This document shows positions 1-11,454 of a DNA stretch of 64,000 bases, piece after piece. Both the position numbers and the translations under genes were made by a program. The stretch lies in assembly GCA_025403435.1 (NCBI GenBank), contig CM046351.1, positions 27,121,730 to 27,185,729 of the forward strand, read 5' to 3'. The stretch's first letter is position 1; each line of letters starts with the position of its first letter. The stretch is from Artocarpus heterophyllus (lineage: Eukaryota > Streptophyta > Magnoliopsida > Rosales > Moraceae). The notes below the pieces were generated by a model, which saw only the letters and a program-made list of their open reading frames with translations, did no database searches and was not told where the DNA came from.

Positions 1-545
1 AACTTTTTCTTAAACTTTTATCATGTTGCATGTGAGAATGTCCTTACTTGTCTTGCTTGCTTACTAAACCTTAACTTAGGTGACGGTGCCGTGATTCTCG
101 ATGTGCATGCCTTTTGGAGTGTTCATGTTAATCACTTATATAATACATAATATTAATATTCCCCTTTATGATATCATCTAATAGCATATTACATCATCAT
201 ATATCATTCTTAACAAAACAAAGCATCTTTAAGTCACAAACATGTAGTTAAAGTCAAGAAACATAAAGATAAAAAACTTGACCTTTAATAACTTGGAGAA
301 ATTAATCTCAACTTATAAGCATGAATAAAGTATAAGAATTATTCCATAACATAGCTAACATATATAAACATAATCAAATTTTCTTCTCTTGAAAATATTA
401 ATCTAAAATATCATTTTCCAAGTTGTAAAACATTCAAGTAAATCTGCAAATAATAAAAACTGCCTGACCTTTTAAGGATTCATAACCCTATATATTTCAA
501 TTCACATTCAATTAGAGCATGAAAATTTGTAGGAATAAAACGAAC

Positions 546-570
546 ATATATATATATATATATATATATA
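546..570. repeat. (TA)n microsatellite
   Basis: Uninterrupted alternating AT run inside the probable LTR. Confidence 0.9.
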
Positions 571-1866
571 ATACCTAGATTTTTCTTTAGCCATGCAAAT
601 TTTATTTGATAATTAAAATAAATCACATATTCAATACTATAAAATCTGCCAGTAAAGTCTGGGCAATAAACAGTCCTAATTAAAAGTTATGTATTAAATT
701 ATTTATGGTATAAAATAATTTATAAAAATTACTACATATAATAGACACATAAGACAATAATATATCCAAAATTCAGTTTCAAATAAATTCAGAGTAATTC
801 AAAACACACACTTGAATTCAGAGTTAATATTAACATTAGACATGCTAGTAGAGAACATGTTCTATTCAAACTTTTTTATAAAATTAAATCTGTATGATAT
901 GCTTCTAAAATTTTTATGTAATATGGTTAACACATAAATATAAGTGAGAAAAATAATAAATCATGACAAAACATTTTTAAAAATATGATTTATCATCTCA
1001 TGAATAATATAGAACATATCAGGCAGACATTTATAGCTACTGAGCACTTGTCAATCAATGAATTTTATCTTAAAACATAATAAGGATATGAAGCTAAAAC
1101 TTTACAAACATTTAGTTAACATATTAACAATGATTCATAATTTTTTTCAGAATTAAAAGACGCTTTTTGCCTCATAAAACAGACTGTAAAAAACACAAAT
1201 ATAAATCTGCCAACAATTAAAATTTTGTGAGCAGTGTTTGATTGAAAGATTATAACCCTAAAAAATTATAAAAAATTTTAGACATTTCTAACATATATAT
1301 ATCCACATCATATCCAAAAATTGCAGCAAAATAAAATCATTTGATTTCAAAATATTACCAACCACCTTACGATAAACTAAAAACCTTAGAATTCTCTTAT
1401 TACACTCCAACAACAAAACCTTATTTTTATGAAAATTTCAAAATATCATATGAACATAAATGCTTTCAACCATGAAGTAACATTGTTATAATCAAAGTAA
1501 TAAACAAAATAATTTATTTTTCACACCAACATACATGCAAACACATTCACAATCATAAAAGAACAATTTTCTAACAAAGTTTGTCACAAAATAATATACA
1601 TCAATCATAAAATTTAAAACCCTGAAAACTTTAAAACATACCTTTAATTCTTATGTTTTCTTAAACAAAGACGAATACTTGCACACAAAATCTCTAAATA
1701 ATTCCTTCTACTTTGGCTTGAAGGAAAATAAGAGTAATGAATTCTTAGTTTTGAAGATTAGAGAGATGATGGAGGCTTTCTTGGGGAGATTTTTGAGAGG
1801 AGGTGAGGAAGAGAATTTTTTTTGGTTAGAAATTAAGAGAATGAAGGCTTTGGTGGCTTAGAGGTA

Positions 1867-1874
1867 TATTTATA
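1867..1874 (-). promoter_or_regulatory. TATA box of the minus-strand LTR
   Basis: TATAAATA on the minus strand, placed where an LTR promoter would sit ahead of the transcribed R/U5 part. Activity is inferred only. Confidence 0.35.
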
Positions 1875-2729
1875 GGTTTATGGGAGAGAAGAGATTAGAT
1901 GAGTGTAGAAAACCCTAATCTTAATCTAACTAGATTTCTCTTTTTTTTAAATGAGCGTAATCCTAATCTAATTCAATTTCCCTTTTTTCCCCTTTTTTTT
2001 TTCCTTTTCTCACGGCAATTGTCATTTTCCTCTTTTCCTTATATATAGGTTTATATTAATATATATTATAACATATATAATAACAGATTATAATATAATA
2101 TATTGCATAATATATAATAACCGATTATATATATAAATATATTAATATAACCAATTATATATAATATAGTATAATGTAATTTAATTATTATATGATATAA
2201 TATAATATAATATAAAATATATTATATTATAATATAATAAAAAATAATTATAATACATAGTTATTTATATACCAAAATAATGTTTATTCCTATGACCCCA
2301 AAATATTAATTTACATATTATATTTTTAGACACTTTATATTATCTAAGTTTTTAATGCCATTATAATAAGAAAAAATACTACACATGTAATTATCATGGC
2401 ATCATTAATACTATAAAAATGAGAAAATATGCAAAAAAAAAATTATGTCATCATCAAGAATATAACTCTAGGCATACATAACCCTAGAGCATTATAAAGA
2501 TTATAAATTTAGAGTAAGTTGAAAACTCTTTAAAAAAATGGCAATACTTTAAACTTATTATCATTTTTGACATGAACATCCGAAGGACATCAATCCCACA
2601 TGACCATCACCTACGACATCACTAAATAAAAAGTTATTTTTCTTAACATAAATTATAATAGCACTAAAATATCACATTCTAACGTTAAGCTAACATAAGT
2701 GTCCGTAGAAGAAAACGGCGGGCGTTATA

Positions 2730-4446
2730 GATTCCTGCAAGGTCCCGTATGACACCATTCTTGGTTGCTCAATTCTGCTGTTGATGTCATTGATCTAGTC
2801 TTCCTCTAAAGGGATTCGACTATGATTCAATCTTGGGGAAGTGCGGGAGGGATCGTCGATCCTCTGTTGTTTGACGGGAGGTAGTACTCTGTTCCCATGG
2901 CGACAACCGAGGGTTGCTTGGTCACCAGCACCAATCGCGAACTTTGTAAGCTGAGTTTTGGGGATCGCCGGTCCTTTGTTGCTTAGCAAGAGGGAGTGCT
3001 CCGATCCCATGTTCAATTTTTTAAAAAAATTTCTCTAATGTTTTAATGTTTCGCTGATTTCAATTTCTCTTATCTTAGTGGGTTCTTGTTCTTTGATGTG
3101 CTTAGATCAATTTGTTTTTGTTTCTTGGTTCTTGCTTTGTCAAGATCAATTATTACAGTTTGTGGTTGAGATTACTAGACAAAGTTTAGGCTCTTTTCTA
3201 GAATTTTGATTTGGGATTTCTTTTTAGGGTTCGATTTGGGATTTTTGGGTTCCCTCCTTTTTTTTTTTTTTTGCATTTTTGAGCAGACAAAAAATTGTTA
3301 AAGTTGTTGAAGTGACGTACGTTAACATATGTGTTGTGGTGTGAATTTAACAGTGGATGAGAGTCTTTTGTTGTTAGTGGTGATGGGTTATTCAAATGAG
3401 TTAGTGAAGAAGAAGAGAGTAGGATTGGGTTAGATAGTTTGATTTAGAGATAAAGGGAAGAGAGAAGAAGAAAAAGAAGGTGGGGAGAGAAAGCAATCAC
3501 CGAGATGTCGAAGGAGTTACCCAATTTCCCCTCCTAAGTTAATTAGTCAAGGTATTTTGCTCAAATACCCTTGAAATGAGAGCCACGTGATTGTCACGTA
3601 ATCGAAAAAATAGAAAAAAAAAATTAACAGACGTCAAGTATCTTCATTTTTTTGCACCTTTCTTGCAAGCTAACGGTCAGCTGAATTAAAACAAAAACAA
3701 AAACAAAAAACAAGAACCAACATACTACCTTTTAAATAGTTCAAAAACTTGCCCAATAATTTACTCTAATTCAACTTTTTTTAGAATCTGTCTTGTAAGA
3801 TAAATTATTATAATGTTGCATCACTTTCAGTGGGTCGCTGTCAGACAACTTGGCATTTGGGACAAGTAATTGATTCGACAAAGGAAAATAATTCAAAGCA
3901 AAATGCAAAATGGAAGTCTAGTCTTCATCGCTTGACAATGACGCAGGAATTTTCTCGCAGCAGACTCTATTGCTTTACTTCCGGGCATCAAATTAATAAT
4001 ACAGATTCAGAAACAAAAAAATAAAAATAAAAAACAAGTATTATATATAAACAAAAAACAAGAGACCTTGAGCCACCCTTGGAAAAAGGAAGCTTCAATA
4101 ATGGTCAAAAACAATAGTCCGTTCGTTCAATGGATTTTACAGTAAGAATCAATCAATCATCTCCCAAAATAAGTATATTAGATTGAATTGACCCTCCAAC
4201 AGTTAGTAAGAGTATATAGATTATATATATAGATATATATATATATACTTATATAATAGTAATCATATATGAATAGGCATTACCAAATTACTTTTCCCTC
4301 TAATTGAGGGAATTAGCCTGACCTTGACAAATAGAGATTCATGCCATGAATGTTGAGGCGTCCATTTCCCCCCTTCTAAATGCTAATGCCAATGCTATAT
4401 CTGGTATATACACTATTAGCTACCATAAGAACTCTCTACTATGCCC
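2730..4446. other. Intergenic stretch between LTR and bHLH gene
   Basis: No gene is recognisable. It holds an imperfect direct repeat of about 52 bases (near 2848-2900 and 2956-3010), both copies starting GGGATCG and ending CCCATG. There is also a T-rich and AG-rich segment (3240-3500), an ACGT-containing stretch (3588-3602) and AT-rich DNA. The part closest to 4446 should include the 3' UTR of the minus-strand bHLH gene, but I could not place a polyadenylation site with confidence. Confidence 0.6.
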
Positions 4447-4484
4447 TCACAGCTCCATCTTCAATTGACTTGAGTGCAGCGATG
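4447..4484 (-). CDS. bHLH gene exon 7 (terminal)
   Basis: After acceptor GACAG|CA it encodes [12 protein letters not shown] and a TGA stop. It matches the conserved ANLHPNQVKMEL-like tail of the family. It is too short to be found without the homology. Confidence 0.82.
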
Positions 4485-7400
4485 CTGTCAACATAAACAA
4501 GTTTTGAGTTATTTTCAATTTAAGAAAAAAGGATCCCAAAAATAGAAAAGTTAAAATTGAACACGTTTCAAGTTCCTCTTCTTTTAAGAAACTGGCAAAA
4601 CACAACCGATGATTCTTGAGTTGAAAGGATGACCAATGGGGTGGTGCAATCGAAAACCTATTTCTACAGGATGAATACATCTAATCAAAATTGGACCAGG
4701 TTTTTTCTGATGATGGAGATTAACGATGATAACAAAATAATTAATTTTCATGTGTTTAAAAACAAGAATTATATTTTCAGCAACAACAGAAACTCTGCCT
4801 GAAGACGGTGCACTGGCTATTCTTTTAATTAGTAATTCATGCGATTTTAGAGAGATGGGCATGCCATATTTCTAAGGGAAGAAAATCCAAACAACCTGAA
4901 TTTGCTGAAGAGTCATAAGTCAAAAATGAGTTCTCTGGAGTAACGAATGTCTGGTTGTCCTCTTCCCTCCCACAAAGTGGTTGGTGGAGGGCGTCAAAGT
5001 GCCATTGCTGTTGAAACTGTTGTCTGTTTCCATTGATCGGGGGTTCTGGCCACATCACGGGGGAAACCATGGGCAAGTTACCATCCATTACAGATCCATC
5101 CTGCGAGTTATAAGAGAAATTGTTGATTTGTTAATGATATAAAATCCCCACAACCCTATCCAAATGAGAGGACAAAGCTTGCTCAAAGTATAGTGTAGCT
5201 TGTCAAAAAGCTGAATTAATAGTATCACAAAATTAAAAGGGTTCGGAGTTGCAATAGGATCACAGCTATTCCCCACAACGTAACCCATTATTGTTCTTTC
5301 GAATTGTATCACCGTTCTCCCCTAAAAACAAAAAACAGAATATTTCTCTTGTTTGAACCCAGGCAAAGACTTAATCCAAGGAGCCCACAACTACAGAAGT
5401 CCCATTGGGTTTGTAATGAAATTATTACTATTGACAAAGGCATTCAGATCGTCTTGTAACAACTCTTCTAAAAATAATAGTGTTCTAACAGGTAAAAAGC
5501 TAAACATAAAGGGACAAGCAGACAAGCGAGGGCATAGGTGGTCTAAATCTCGCGCATTGCCCATCACATGTTAATAGTGGGATGCTGGCATTCAACATCA
5601 TGGATAAGAATATAAAATTGAGGAATTATGGAATCCAAAAGTTTCAGTTCTTTTCATAGCATGTAATTTAGAATAGAATCGTTTCATATAATTACATTCG
5701 ACGGAGTTGAGTCTGAAAATGTCTGGAATTTGCAGCATGTATATGTGACACAGGTAACTCCTGATAATAAGTACGGGCAGGCACACACAAGTTCCCAACT
5801 TTATAACATGCATGAAAAACAAAAAAACAAAAAAAACAAAAAACAAAAACAAAAAAAAAAAACAAAAAACAAAAAACAAAAACAAAAAAAAAAGTTTGCA
5901 TAGGAAAACTTACATCTATAGCCAATACACTGTCAAGGTTGAAATCAATCTTGGGTTGACTGCTGCAAGTCTCATTGATAAGAACTGAAGCCAAAAGAGA
6001 ACTGAGAGTAAAAACACGGCAATGATGGCAAAGTGTAACAAAACTCTTCTGAGAGTACACCTTAAAGACCAACACGTTTGGAACTTAACTTTACTACGCA
6101 AGACTGTTTTCTTATTTAAATTTTAAACCAGTAACCAGTGTGTGTTCTAAAAACAGAAATGACTGAAGTAGGCAGATTTACTTGTACAATTTTAATTGGC
6201 ATAGAACAGCAGTATTGACCCATAAAGAGGTGCATTAGCTACAGCAAACACAGGGATAATTAATTCAGATTAAGAAAACAGATATGCTGTTCAGAAAAAC
6301 CCACATCCTCCACATGTTCCTTAGACCATCAAGGCAGTGAACTGTGAAAGACAATCAATCAACTCAAGATTATTCAGATTTTCTAACCATTTCTTTTTCA
6401 AGGTTAAGACGTTTTGGCAACACCAATATACTTGAAAGGTCAACAATCTCACCTCCACTTGACGTTGTAGAGACTGTACATGGTTGATGATTTCATCCAA
6501 AACTAGTGCTGTTCCTGAAATCTGCAAGGCAAAAGTTCTGGTCAAACATGAATCTTCTATCCAATTAGTAAGAGTTACCTCGCTTGTGATGAAAATATGT
6601 TGTCATCCTGATCTTATAGAAAAATAATGGAAACTTTCTTATTGGGTTTTTCTGAACTTCTAGACCAAGAGGAAAAAAAATAATGCATTATACAATACTG
6701 GACACATATATGCATGCATAAAAATTAATGCAAAGCATGATCATAACTTCAAAACAATCTCACCCATTTCAGATAATTAACTTCATTGGAGCCTTATCAG
6801 AAAATCAAACTTGCCAAATTTCGTTTTGATTACTTCAATTTTCATTCATGACACCCCTTCCAGCCCACCCCACTGCCCATCTATAGGAAAGATAACACAA
6901 ACGGTAACCATATTAAAATAAATACAAATTAAATAAGAGAAAGGGACAGTTATTGCAAGAGGAGCGGCTGAATTATGATGGGCAACTCCCTCAAAGCACA
7001 ATAGGTGATAGATTTTTGTGAAGTGCATTATTCTTATGTAAATAAGTCGATTACAAAAGTTGATAGTTTCAACCTTCATGGTGGGTCATAGACACAAGTG
7101 GTTGTACCAAACGATTTGGTCCAGGTCCAACAATAAAACAGATTTGCACCAATAGAAACAAATTCATAACAAGCATAATAAAGGCCAGTTGGGAAGGTGC
7201 ACAATGCTAGACTTTCCCAAAAATAAATCCACAAGTACAAGATATTGAACGTACGGCCCAGCTTGCTGTCATAGCCATGCTCAATAGGCCAACATAATGC
7301 AAATTACTATGAGGTATACTAAAGCTTAGTAGTAATTAACATTTATTATTTCTCAATTATGGAACGACTACTTTCCTCCTGAAACTTCAGAAGATCATCA

Positions 7401-9580
7401 TTTGGTGGTCCCAGAAGGTAGAAAAGAAGGGTCTTTGCTGATTTTGTTTAATGGCATCTTGTCCTCGCCAATTTGGTGTAAATTTAAAAAATGAGTACCA
7501 AACAAAGGTTTAGAATCCTTCCCATTACCAATTAATGCTATCTATAGATCCACAGATCTCGGTTAGACACGGTACAATGCATCGCTACTGGACTTACACG
7601 TCAGGTCTCCCACGTAGTTAGGTCACGGTGGTAGGTATGCCATTAGTTAAAGGAGGTTTTCTTTCCTTATCTTTCTCCGTCCCAATGAAGGATGTATACC
7701 GGCCTTGTAAGAACTGATAGTACACCATGCATACCCACAAGAAGGATTAAATTTGGCTTACAGCGTGGGACCCATGACCATGAAACTCTGCTTTGCCATG
7801 CCAGGTTGCCCGTCACATCTGTCTCTCAAGAGCTTTTTGGCAGTTTCAATCCCAGCTAGAACCCTCAATTCCAACTTAATCTTTCACCAAGCAATAAAGG
7901 GTAGATTAGTCATTTAAGAGAAAGATTAGTGCAAGGTTAAGGAAGTACCTTCTTTCCTTTGGTGTCCTTTTCACTTAATTGCCACCTCTAATTCGGAGAC
8001 ACCTTGTTTTGCCCATCTACCGACTAATAGGTTCCTTTAGCCATTTGGTTCCCTAAAATTTAACTATCTAATCCATAGGTGGGAACATTTTTATGCCGCA
8101 TAGTGCACTAATTCTAAGGTAGACACTTAAATATCAGACTGTTCCACCAGTAGAGCACTTCGTAGAATTTTCCAAAAAGAAATGAAAAAAAAAGGGAAAA
8201 CTACAAAGACCCAACTCTCTTATACACCCTCTTAAAAAAATGATGATAATAACAGTGATAATCCGGTTTAGTACTTTTTAAATGACAAAACTAACCTCAA
8301 AAGAACCGCTCACCAAACTCCACACTCAAATGTCACCCCCAAAAAAATCCCCGAAAACGAAAAGAGAGAAACGGAGGTGAAAAAAATCCCAAGCTGTGAA
8401 AAATGGGAGGCGGGAGCCACCCGCCAAGCACTTTTCTTGGTACAAAAGCAAGAAACGCACTTTTTGACAAAAAGGTGCATGTGTGACAAAACCGTTATTA
8501 AAAAGGCACATAGTCTTAAAACATATAATTAGCCTTTTCAAGGAAATCACATTCAGAGAGATATTCTATAATAATTGACCCAAATCACAATCAACTAGAT
8601 AATTATGATGTTTTGACTAATCAAACCAACCTTGTTGCAGCCAGGAACCAGCTCCTGTAGCAGCTTCATCCGGGCATTGATTTTTTCCCTCCTAGCCTGC
8701 AATAAAAATAGAAAAAAAAAATTATCCAAGATATCCAAAAAGGAAGATCTTTAATAAAATCACAATTAGCGAATAATAACTGTGGATTAAGTAGGAGATC
8801 AGGTTAGATTACTCGCTCTGCTAGGCTATGGCTGTCAGTAGCTTGACCACGACGAGCGCGAACGTGAACGTAAGGAAGCTTCTCGGCGTCTTGGCTGCTT
8901 TCGTTCTTGCTCTTCTTTGATGAAGCTTTGGCCTGAATTTCACAAAAATGGCAATCAATTCACTTTTTGGACACAGGATTTTGCCAGAAAGGGAAACCCC
9001 AGAAAACCTAATTCGTCAATTCCTCTCTTTTTCTTCAATATTTCTTACCTTCTTTTCTCGCTCCCTTCCTCTTCCCTGACGGCCTCTGATTCTTCTCCTC
9101 CGCCGTTGTCGGATCCGAAAACAAAGGCTGCGACGAGTTAGGGTTCGAATCGGTCTCGGCCGGCTCGTTCTTCACCTTCTCCAAATTGGCGCTGGAGTTC
9201 GACAGCACCGAGTTCGTCTCCGGCGAGTTCCCGCCGGCGAACATGGTGTACTTGGCGGCGCGCTCGATTAGGGCAGGGTTGGAGAGAAACGTCAAACCGG
9301 AGCCGAACGGCTCGTGGTGAGGAGGGTAGGGTTTGCATAGCTGCTCACAGGGAAGATTCTCCGTCGCCGGCGCCCTGTCGGAGTCCGGCACGTGGTGGAG
9401 AAGCTCCATGGCTTGAGGCGCCGGAAGCTCCAGGAGCGCCGTGAACGTGCTCGCGCTCTCCGGCGGCACCGCCATGAGCCTCTGAATTTCCTCCCCGAAT
9501 TGGAGAGAATCAAGCCCCGGCTCCCCCTGTGGAGCTTCGACCGGCTTAGATCCGGCCAACGTCACGCCGCTTCGTTCCAT
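4447..9580 (-). CDS. bHLH transcription factor, bHLH48/bHLH60 type (seven coding exons)
   Basis: Nuclear, G-box-binding basic helix-loop-helix regulator; Arabidopsis bHLH48 and bHLH60 are reported to promote flowering. Coding exons in transcript order: 9580-9049, 8932-8813 (or from 8925), 8696-8631, 6521-6453, 5984-5914, 5100-4896 and 4484-4447, all with GT-AG introns. This gives about 366 residues, similar to bHLH60. The N-terminal part carries the [15 protein letters not shown] segment. The basic region [16 protein letters not shown] has the H-E-R triplet for CANNTG contact, followed by helix-loop-helix LLQELVPG...[19 protein letters not shown]. The C-terminus ends in QLKMEL. The start is chosen at 9580 because upstream in-frame codons are a TATATA repeat. 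Two frame faults exist: exon 1 ends in phase 1 while exon 2 fits phase 0, and exon 5 is 71 nt where 72 are expected. It may be a functional gene with assembly errors or a decaying copy. Confidence 0.88.
4896..5100 (-). CDS. bHLH gene exon 6
   Basis: Encodes [20 protein letters not shown], a Gln-rich segment ([19 protein letters not shown]), [20 protein letters not shown] and SSANS, ending at TCAG|GTTG in phase 1. WxFDxLxQPxxGREED matches the C-terminal block of bHLH60 proteins. Confidence 0.85.
5813..5892. repeat. A-rich (A)nC low-complexity tract in bHLH intron 5
   Basis: Irregular (A3-A12)C repeat. On the gene strand it is a T-rich tract about 20-100 bases downstream of the exon 5 donor (5913). 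Confidence 0.85.
5914..5984 (-). CDS. bHLH gene exon 5, one base short
   Basis: Begins [12 protein letters not shown] in frame with exon 4. The family continuation [12 protein letters not shown] is present but in another frame. The exon is 71 nt instead of 72, with the missing base around the AAGATT junction (plus 5947-5953). Read literally, translation stops at a TAG before the exon ends (VYWL then stop). Acceptor CTTCAG|TTC and donor GAT|GTAAGT are good. Confidence 0.82.
6453..6521 (-). CDS. bHLH gene exon 4 (helix 2)
   Basis: Twenty-three codons, [20 protein letters not shown] then QVE. Acceptor TTGCAG|ATT and donor GAG|GTGAGA. The preceding intron (6522-8630) is the longest at 2.1 kb. 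Confidence 0.9.
8631..8696 (-). CDS. bHLH gene exon 3 (helix 1)
   Basis: Twenty-two codons, [20 protein letters not shown] then NK. Acceptor TGCAG|GCT and donor AAG|GTTGG. Completes the basic region and helix 1. Confidence 0.9.
8813..8932 (-). CDS. bHLH gene exon 2 (basic region)
   Basis: Forty codons from [10 protein letters not shown] through [19 protein letters not shown] to AER, ending at donor CGA|GTAATC. The acceptor TTCAG|GCC (8933) gives phase 0. A weaker acceptor AAAG|CT, starting the exon at 8925, would restore frame with exon 1 as sequenced. Confidence 0.85.
9049..9580 (-). CDS. bHLH gene exon 1
   Basis: Encodes the N-terminal 177 residues starting [17 protein letters not shown], including FGEEIQRLM and [15 protein letters not shown], then the lysine/arginine-rich [10 protein letters not shown] end. 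The donor is GAAG|GTAAGA at 9048. The exon is 532 nt (phase 1). Removing one G from the GGG run (plus-strand CCC 9063-9065) would give a GKRKEREKK end in phase 0, closer to GKRKDFEKK in Arabidopsis bHLH60. Confidence 0.85.
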
Positions 9581-9726
9581 TAAACACCCGCGGAAACACT
9601 CGCAGTCAATCAAAAAAATCCACACTCCCAAACCAAAATTCAGCGTCACAACTCTCCTCCTCAGCAAAATTCCACTCCAAAACGAAGGCGAATTAGAAAA
9701 GCGTAGTGAAATGAAGAAAACAGCAG

Positions 9727-9762
9727 CAAATATATATATGTATATATGTATATATATGTATA
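9727..9762. repeat. TATATG/TA microsatellite in bHLH 5' UTR
   Basis: Imperfect (TA)n/TATATG tract just upstream of exon 1. It creates a spurious IYIYIH peptide in the extended exon 1 frame. Confidence 0.8.
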
Positions 9763-9873
9763 AGAGGTTGAGGTGCTTCAATGGTGGTCAATCAATCTCT
9801 TCTTTGGAGATGTTGTCTTGGGAGAGGGAGGGAGTGATGAGGAGATTACTTCTCAGCCATTTGAAGTCTATCG

Positions 9874-10010
9874 AAAGCAACGTTGCTTTTGGGAGCCCAC
9901 TGCCTCCTTCGTTTAATTATACGACTTTATATTTTTTTTCTGCTCAACAGAGATTAGGAGAGACGCAGAGGCAGAGGCAGAGGAAGAGAGAGAAAGAGAG
10001 GCTTCGTAGG
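9874..10010 (-). promoter_or_regulatory. Core promoter region of the bHLH gene
   Basis: On the minus strand a TATA-like AATATAAAGT (9924-9933) lies about 345 bases before the start codon. A CT-rich tract follows just upstream (9958-10005, with three CTCTGC-type hexamers), as is common in plant promoters. A perfect 16-base palindrome AAAGCAACGTTGCTTT with an ACGT core is at 9874-9889, near the expected transcription start. The transcription start is inferred. Confidence 0.5.
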
Positions 10011-10154
10011 TGCAGTTCCACTGGTACAGTTCGTCGAGTCATTGGAAAAAAGAACAGACTGGGGACCACCATCGTGATATGATTTCTCTCGGCCGTTTTC
10101 TTTTATCTATTCATCCAATTTCTTTCTTCATAAATTAGAATGGTATGTTTTATC

Positions 10155-10297
10155 GGGTGTTTGAAAGAGTGACGAGAATCAATGATAAGAATATTGTAGC
10201 ATATTTTTTATGTTTATCGTAATATATGAGAATTTTATACTATTTATAACTAAAATTGTGGTAAAAATTAAATAATTTCCACTATTGCCAAACACCC
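10155..10297. repeat. MITE family A, copy 1
   Basis: GGGTGTTTGAAAGAGTGACG at one end and TTGCCAAACACCC at the other form the terminal inverted repeat. The core holds 'gagaattttatactatttataact'-type sequence shared with the other copies. Confidence 0.7.
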
Positions 10298-10309
10298 CCT
10301 TTAGTTTTA

Positions 10310-10770
10310 ACTAATTCTTAAGGTTTTTTTATTTTTAAAAACTATAAAAGTGTCTAAAATTTTTAAAATGTATTTTAATTTTATCTTTATAAATAAAAAA
10401 ATAAGACCAAACAATATGACTATTCGTAAATAGTTATGATAAATATTTTATATATTAAAAACATAAAAAAAATCCTAAAACAAAACATCAAATTTCAACT
10501 AAAAATTTTAAGTTTCATGACTTTTAAATTTTAAATTATATTTTTAAAAAATTTTCAGGAAGAAAAAACATATATTTAATAAACAAATTAGGTTTAAGCC
10601 ATAGTATTTTTATCTTATTTTTATATTTTTGAGTGAAAAAATTCTGCAATAGATAAAATTGAAAAAAGTTTTTAAATTCAAATGACACATTTGTAGTTTC
10701 TATAAATAGATAGACAAATTAAAAAATAATAAAAATCAGGAGGTATAATTATACGATTAACTTTGACTTA
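10310..10770. repeat. Diverged inverted-repeat element (family B)
   Basis: The right arm (10655-10765), reverse-complemented, resembles the left arm (10320-10390). The same arm sequence recurs at 17135-17645 and in part at 32385-32630, so this is a dispersed AT-rich family. Confidence 0.45.
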
Positions 10771-11454
10771 AAAACTATGAGACAAAAAGTTTCAAAAAAA
10801 AAGAAGAAAAAAATAGAAATATGCAAGTTACATATTGTAATAGTTGGAAGAATTAATATTACGTAGGATTAATAACAATTATTCCCCTCAATTATAGCTT
10901 TAGTTTTTATAATAACAAGCCTTCATATTTTCAAAACGTAATATTCATTTTCTAATCTATGAAATAATAACGACAAAACTTTTATGTTTTTATTTTCGTT
11001 TAAAATTGTTACATAATTTTTTAAGAAAAAAATTGACACATAATTGATAAATGGTACATGATAAAAAGTTAATTCTTTAGGAAAATTGATTTGACTTAAA
11101 ATTTTAATTATTTAGAAAAATAAACTAAAAAATCATAATTTTTTTAAAAAATTAATAATCTCTCCAGGAGCTACTAGAGTAATTATACACTAAATTATTC
11201 AAAAAGTTTGAATTTTTTGTGTGGCTCATGTTATGTTAGCTAAAAATCATAACATTGGAATTTTTTTATTACTATTTCATAAATTAGGAAAACCAGTATT
11301 ACATTTTAAAATGAGGGGAGGGGGGTTTGAAATTAATTCTGTTACTTAAGTTTACCCGTCACAAAATTATTATTTAAGCAATTGTACAACGGTCTAATGT
11401 TAATTTCATACATGATTTTCACAACAAGTTGTAGAGTTCAAATCTCCTCCTTCT

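Larger units (their letters stand above)
1..2729 (-). mobile_element. Probable Ty3/gypsy LTR (minus orientation), truncated by window edge
   Basis: Read on the minus strand, this block begins at 2729 with TATAACGCCCGCCG. This is one change from the TGTAACGCCC start seen in many plant Tekay/Del-type LTRs. A TATAAATA box lies at 1867-1874 on the minus strand, about 30 bases before a leader-like stretch (1640-1860). The rest is AT-rich and non-coding, with scattered copies of an 'aatctgcca' phrase. A short plus-strand frame at 1679-1861 is not a gene. The left end and any partner LTR or internal region lie outside the window, so solo versus full element cannot be decided. The call rests on the terminal motif and promoter layout only. 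Confidence 0.42.
10081..11454. other. Intergenic, AT-rich, with small inverted-repeat remnants
   Basis: No gene seen. It contains a MITE copy (10155-10297). A diverged inverted-repeat remnant follows at about 10310-10770, whose two arms both read 'aaactacaaatgtgtcatttgaa'-like when aligned. A G-rich spot (11321-11330) is also present. Confidence 0.6.

Noticed and set aside
5598..6075. Phe-rich minus-strand frames of 95 and 127 codons
   Set aside because: Arise from the A-rich intron 5 tract read in reverse; only the exon 5 part is real coding.
9581..9781. N-terminal extension of bHLH exon 1 to an upstream ATG at 9781
   Set aside because: The added residues translate a TATATA microsatellite and have no family counterpart; MERSG at 9580 fits the expected protein start.
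9711..10082. 123-codon plus-strand frame over the bHLH promoter
   Set aside because: Antisense to the bHLH 5' UTR and promoter; composed of TATATA and AG repeats.
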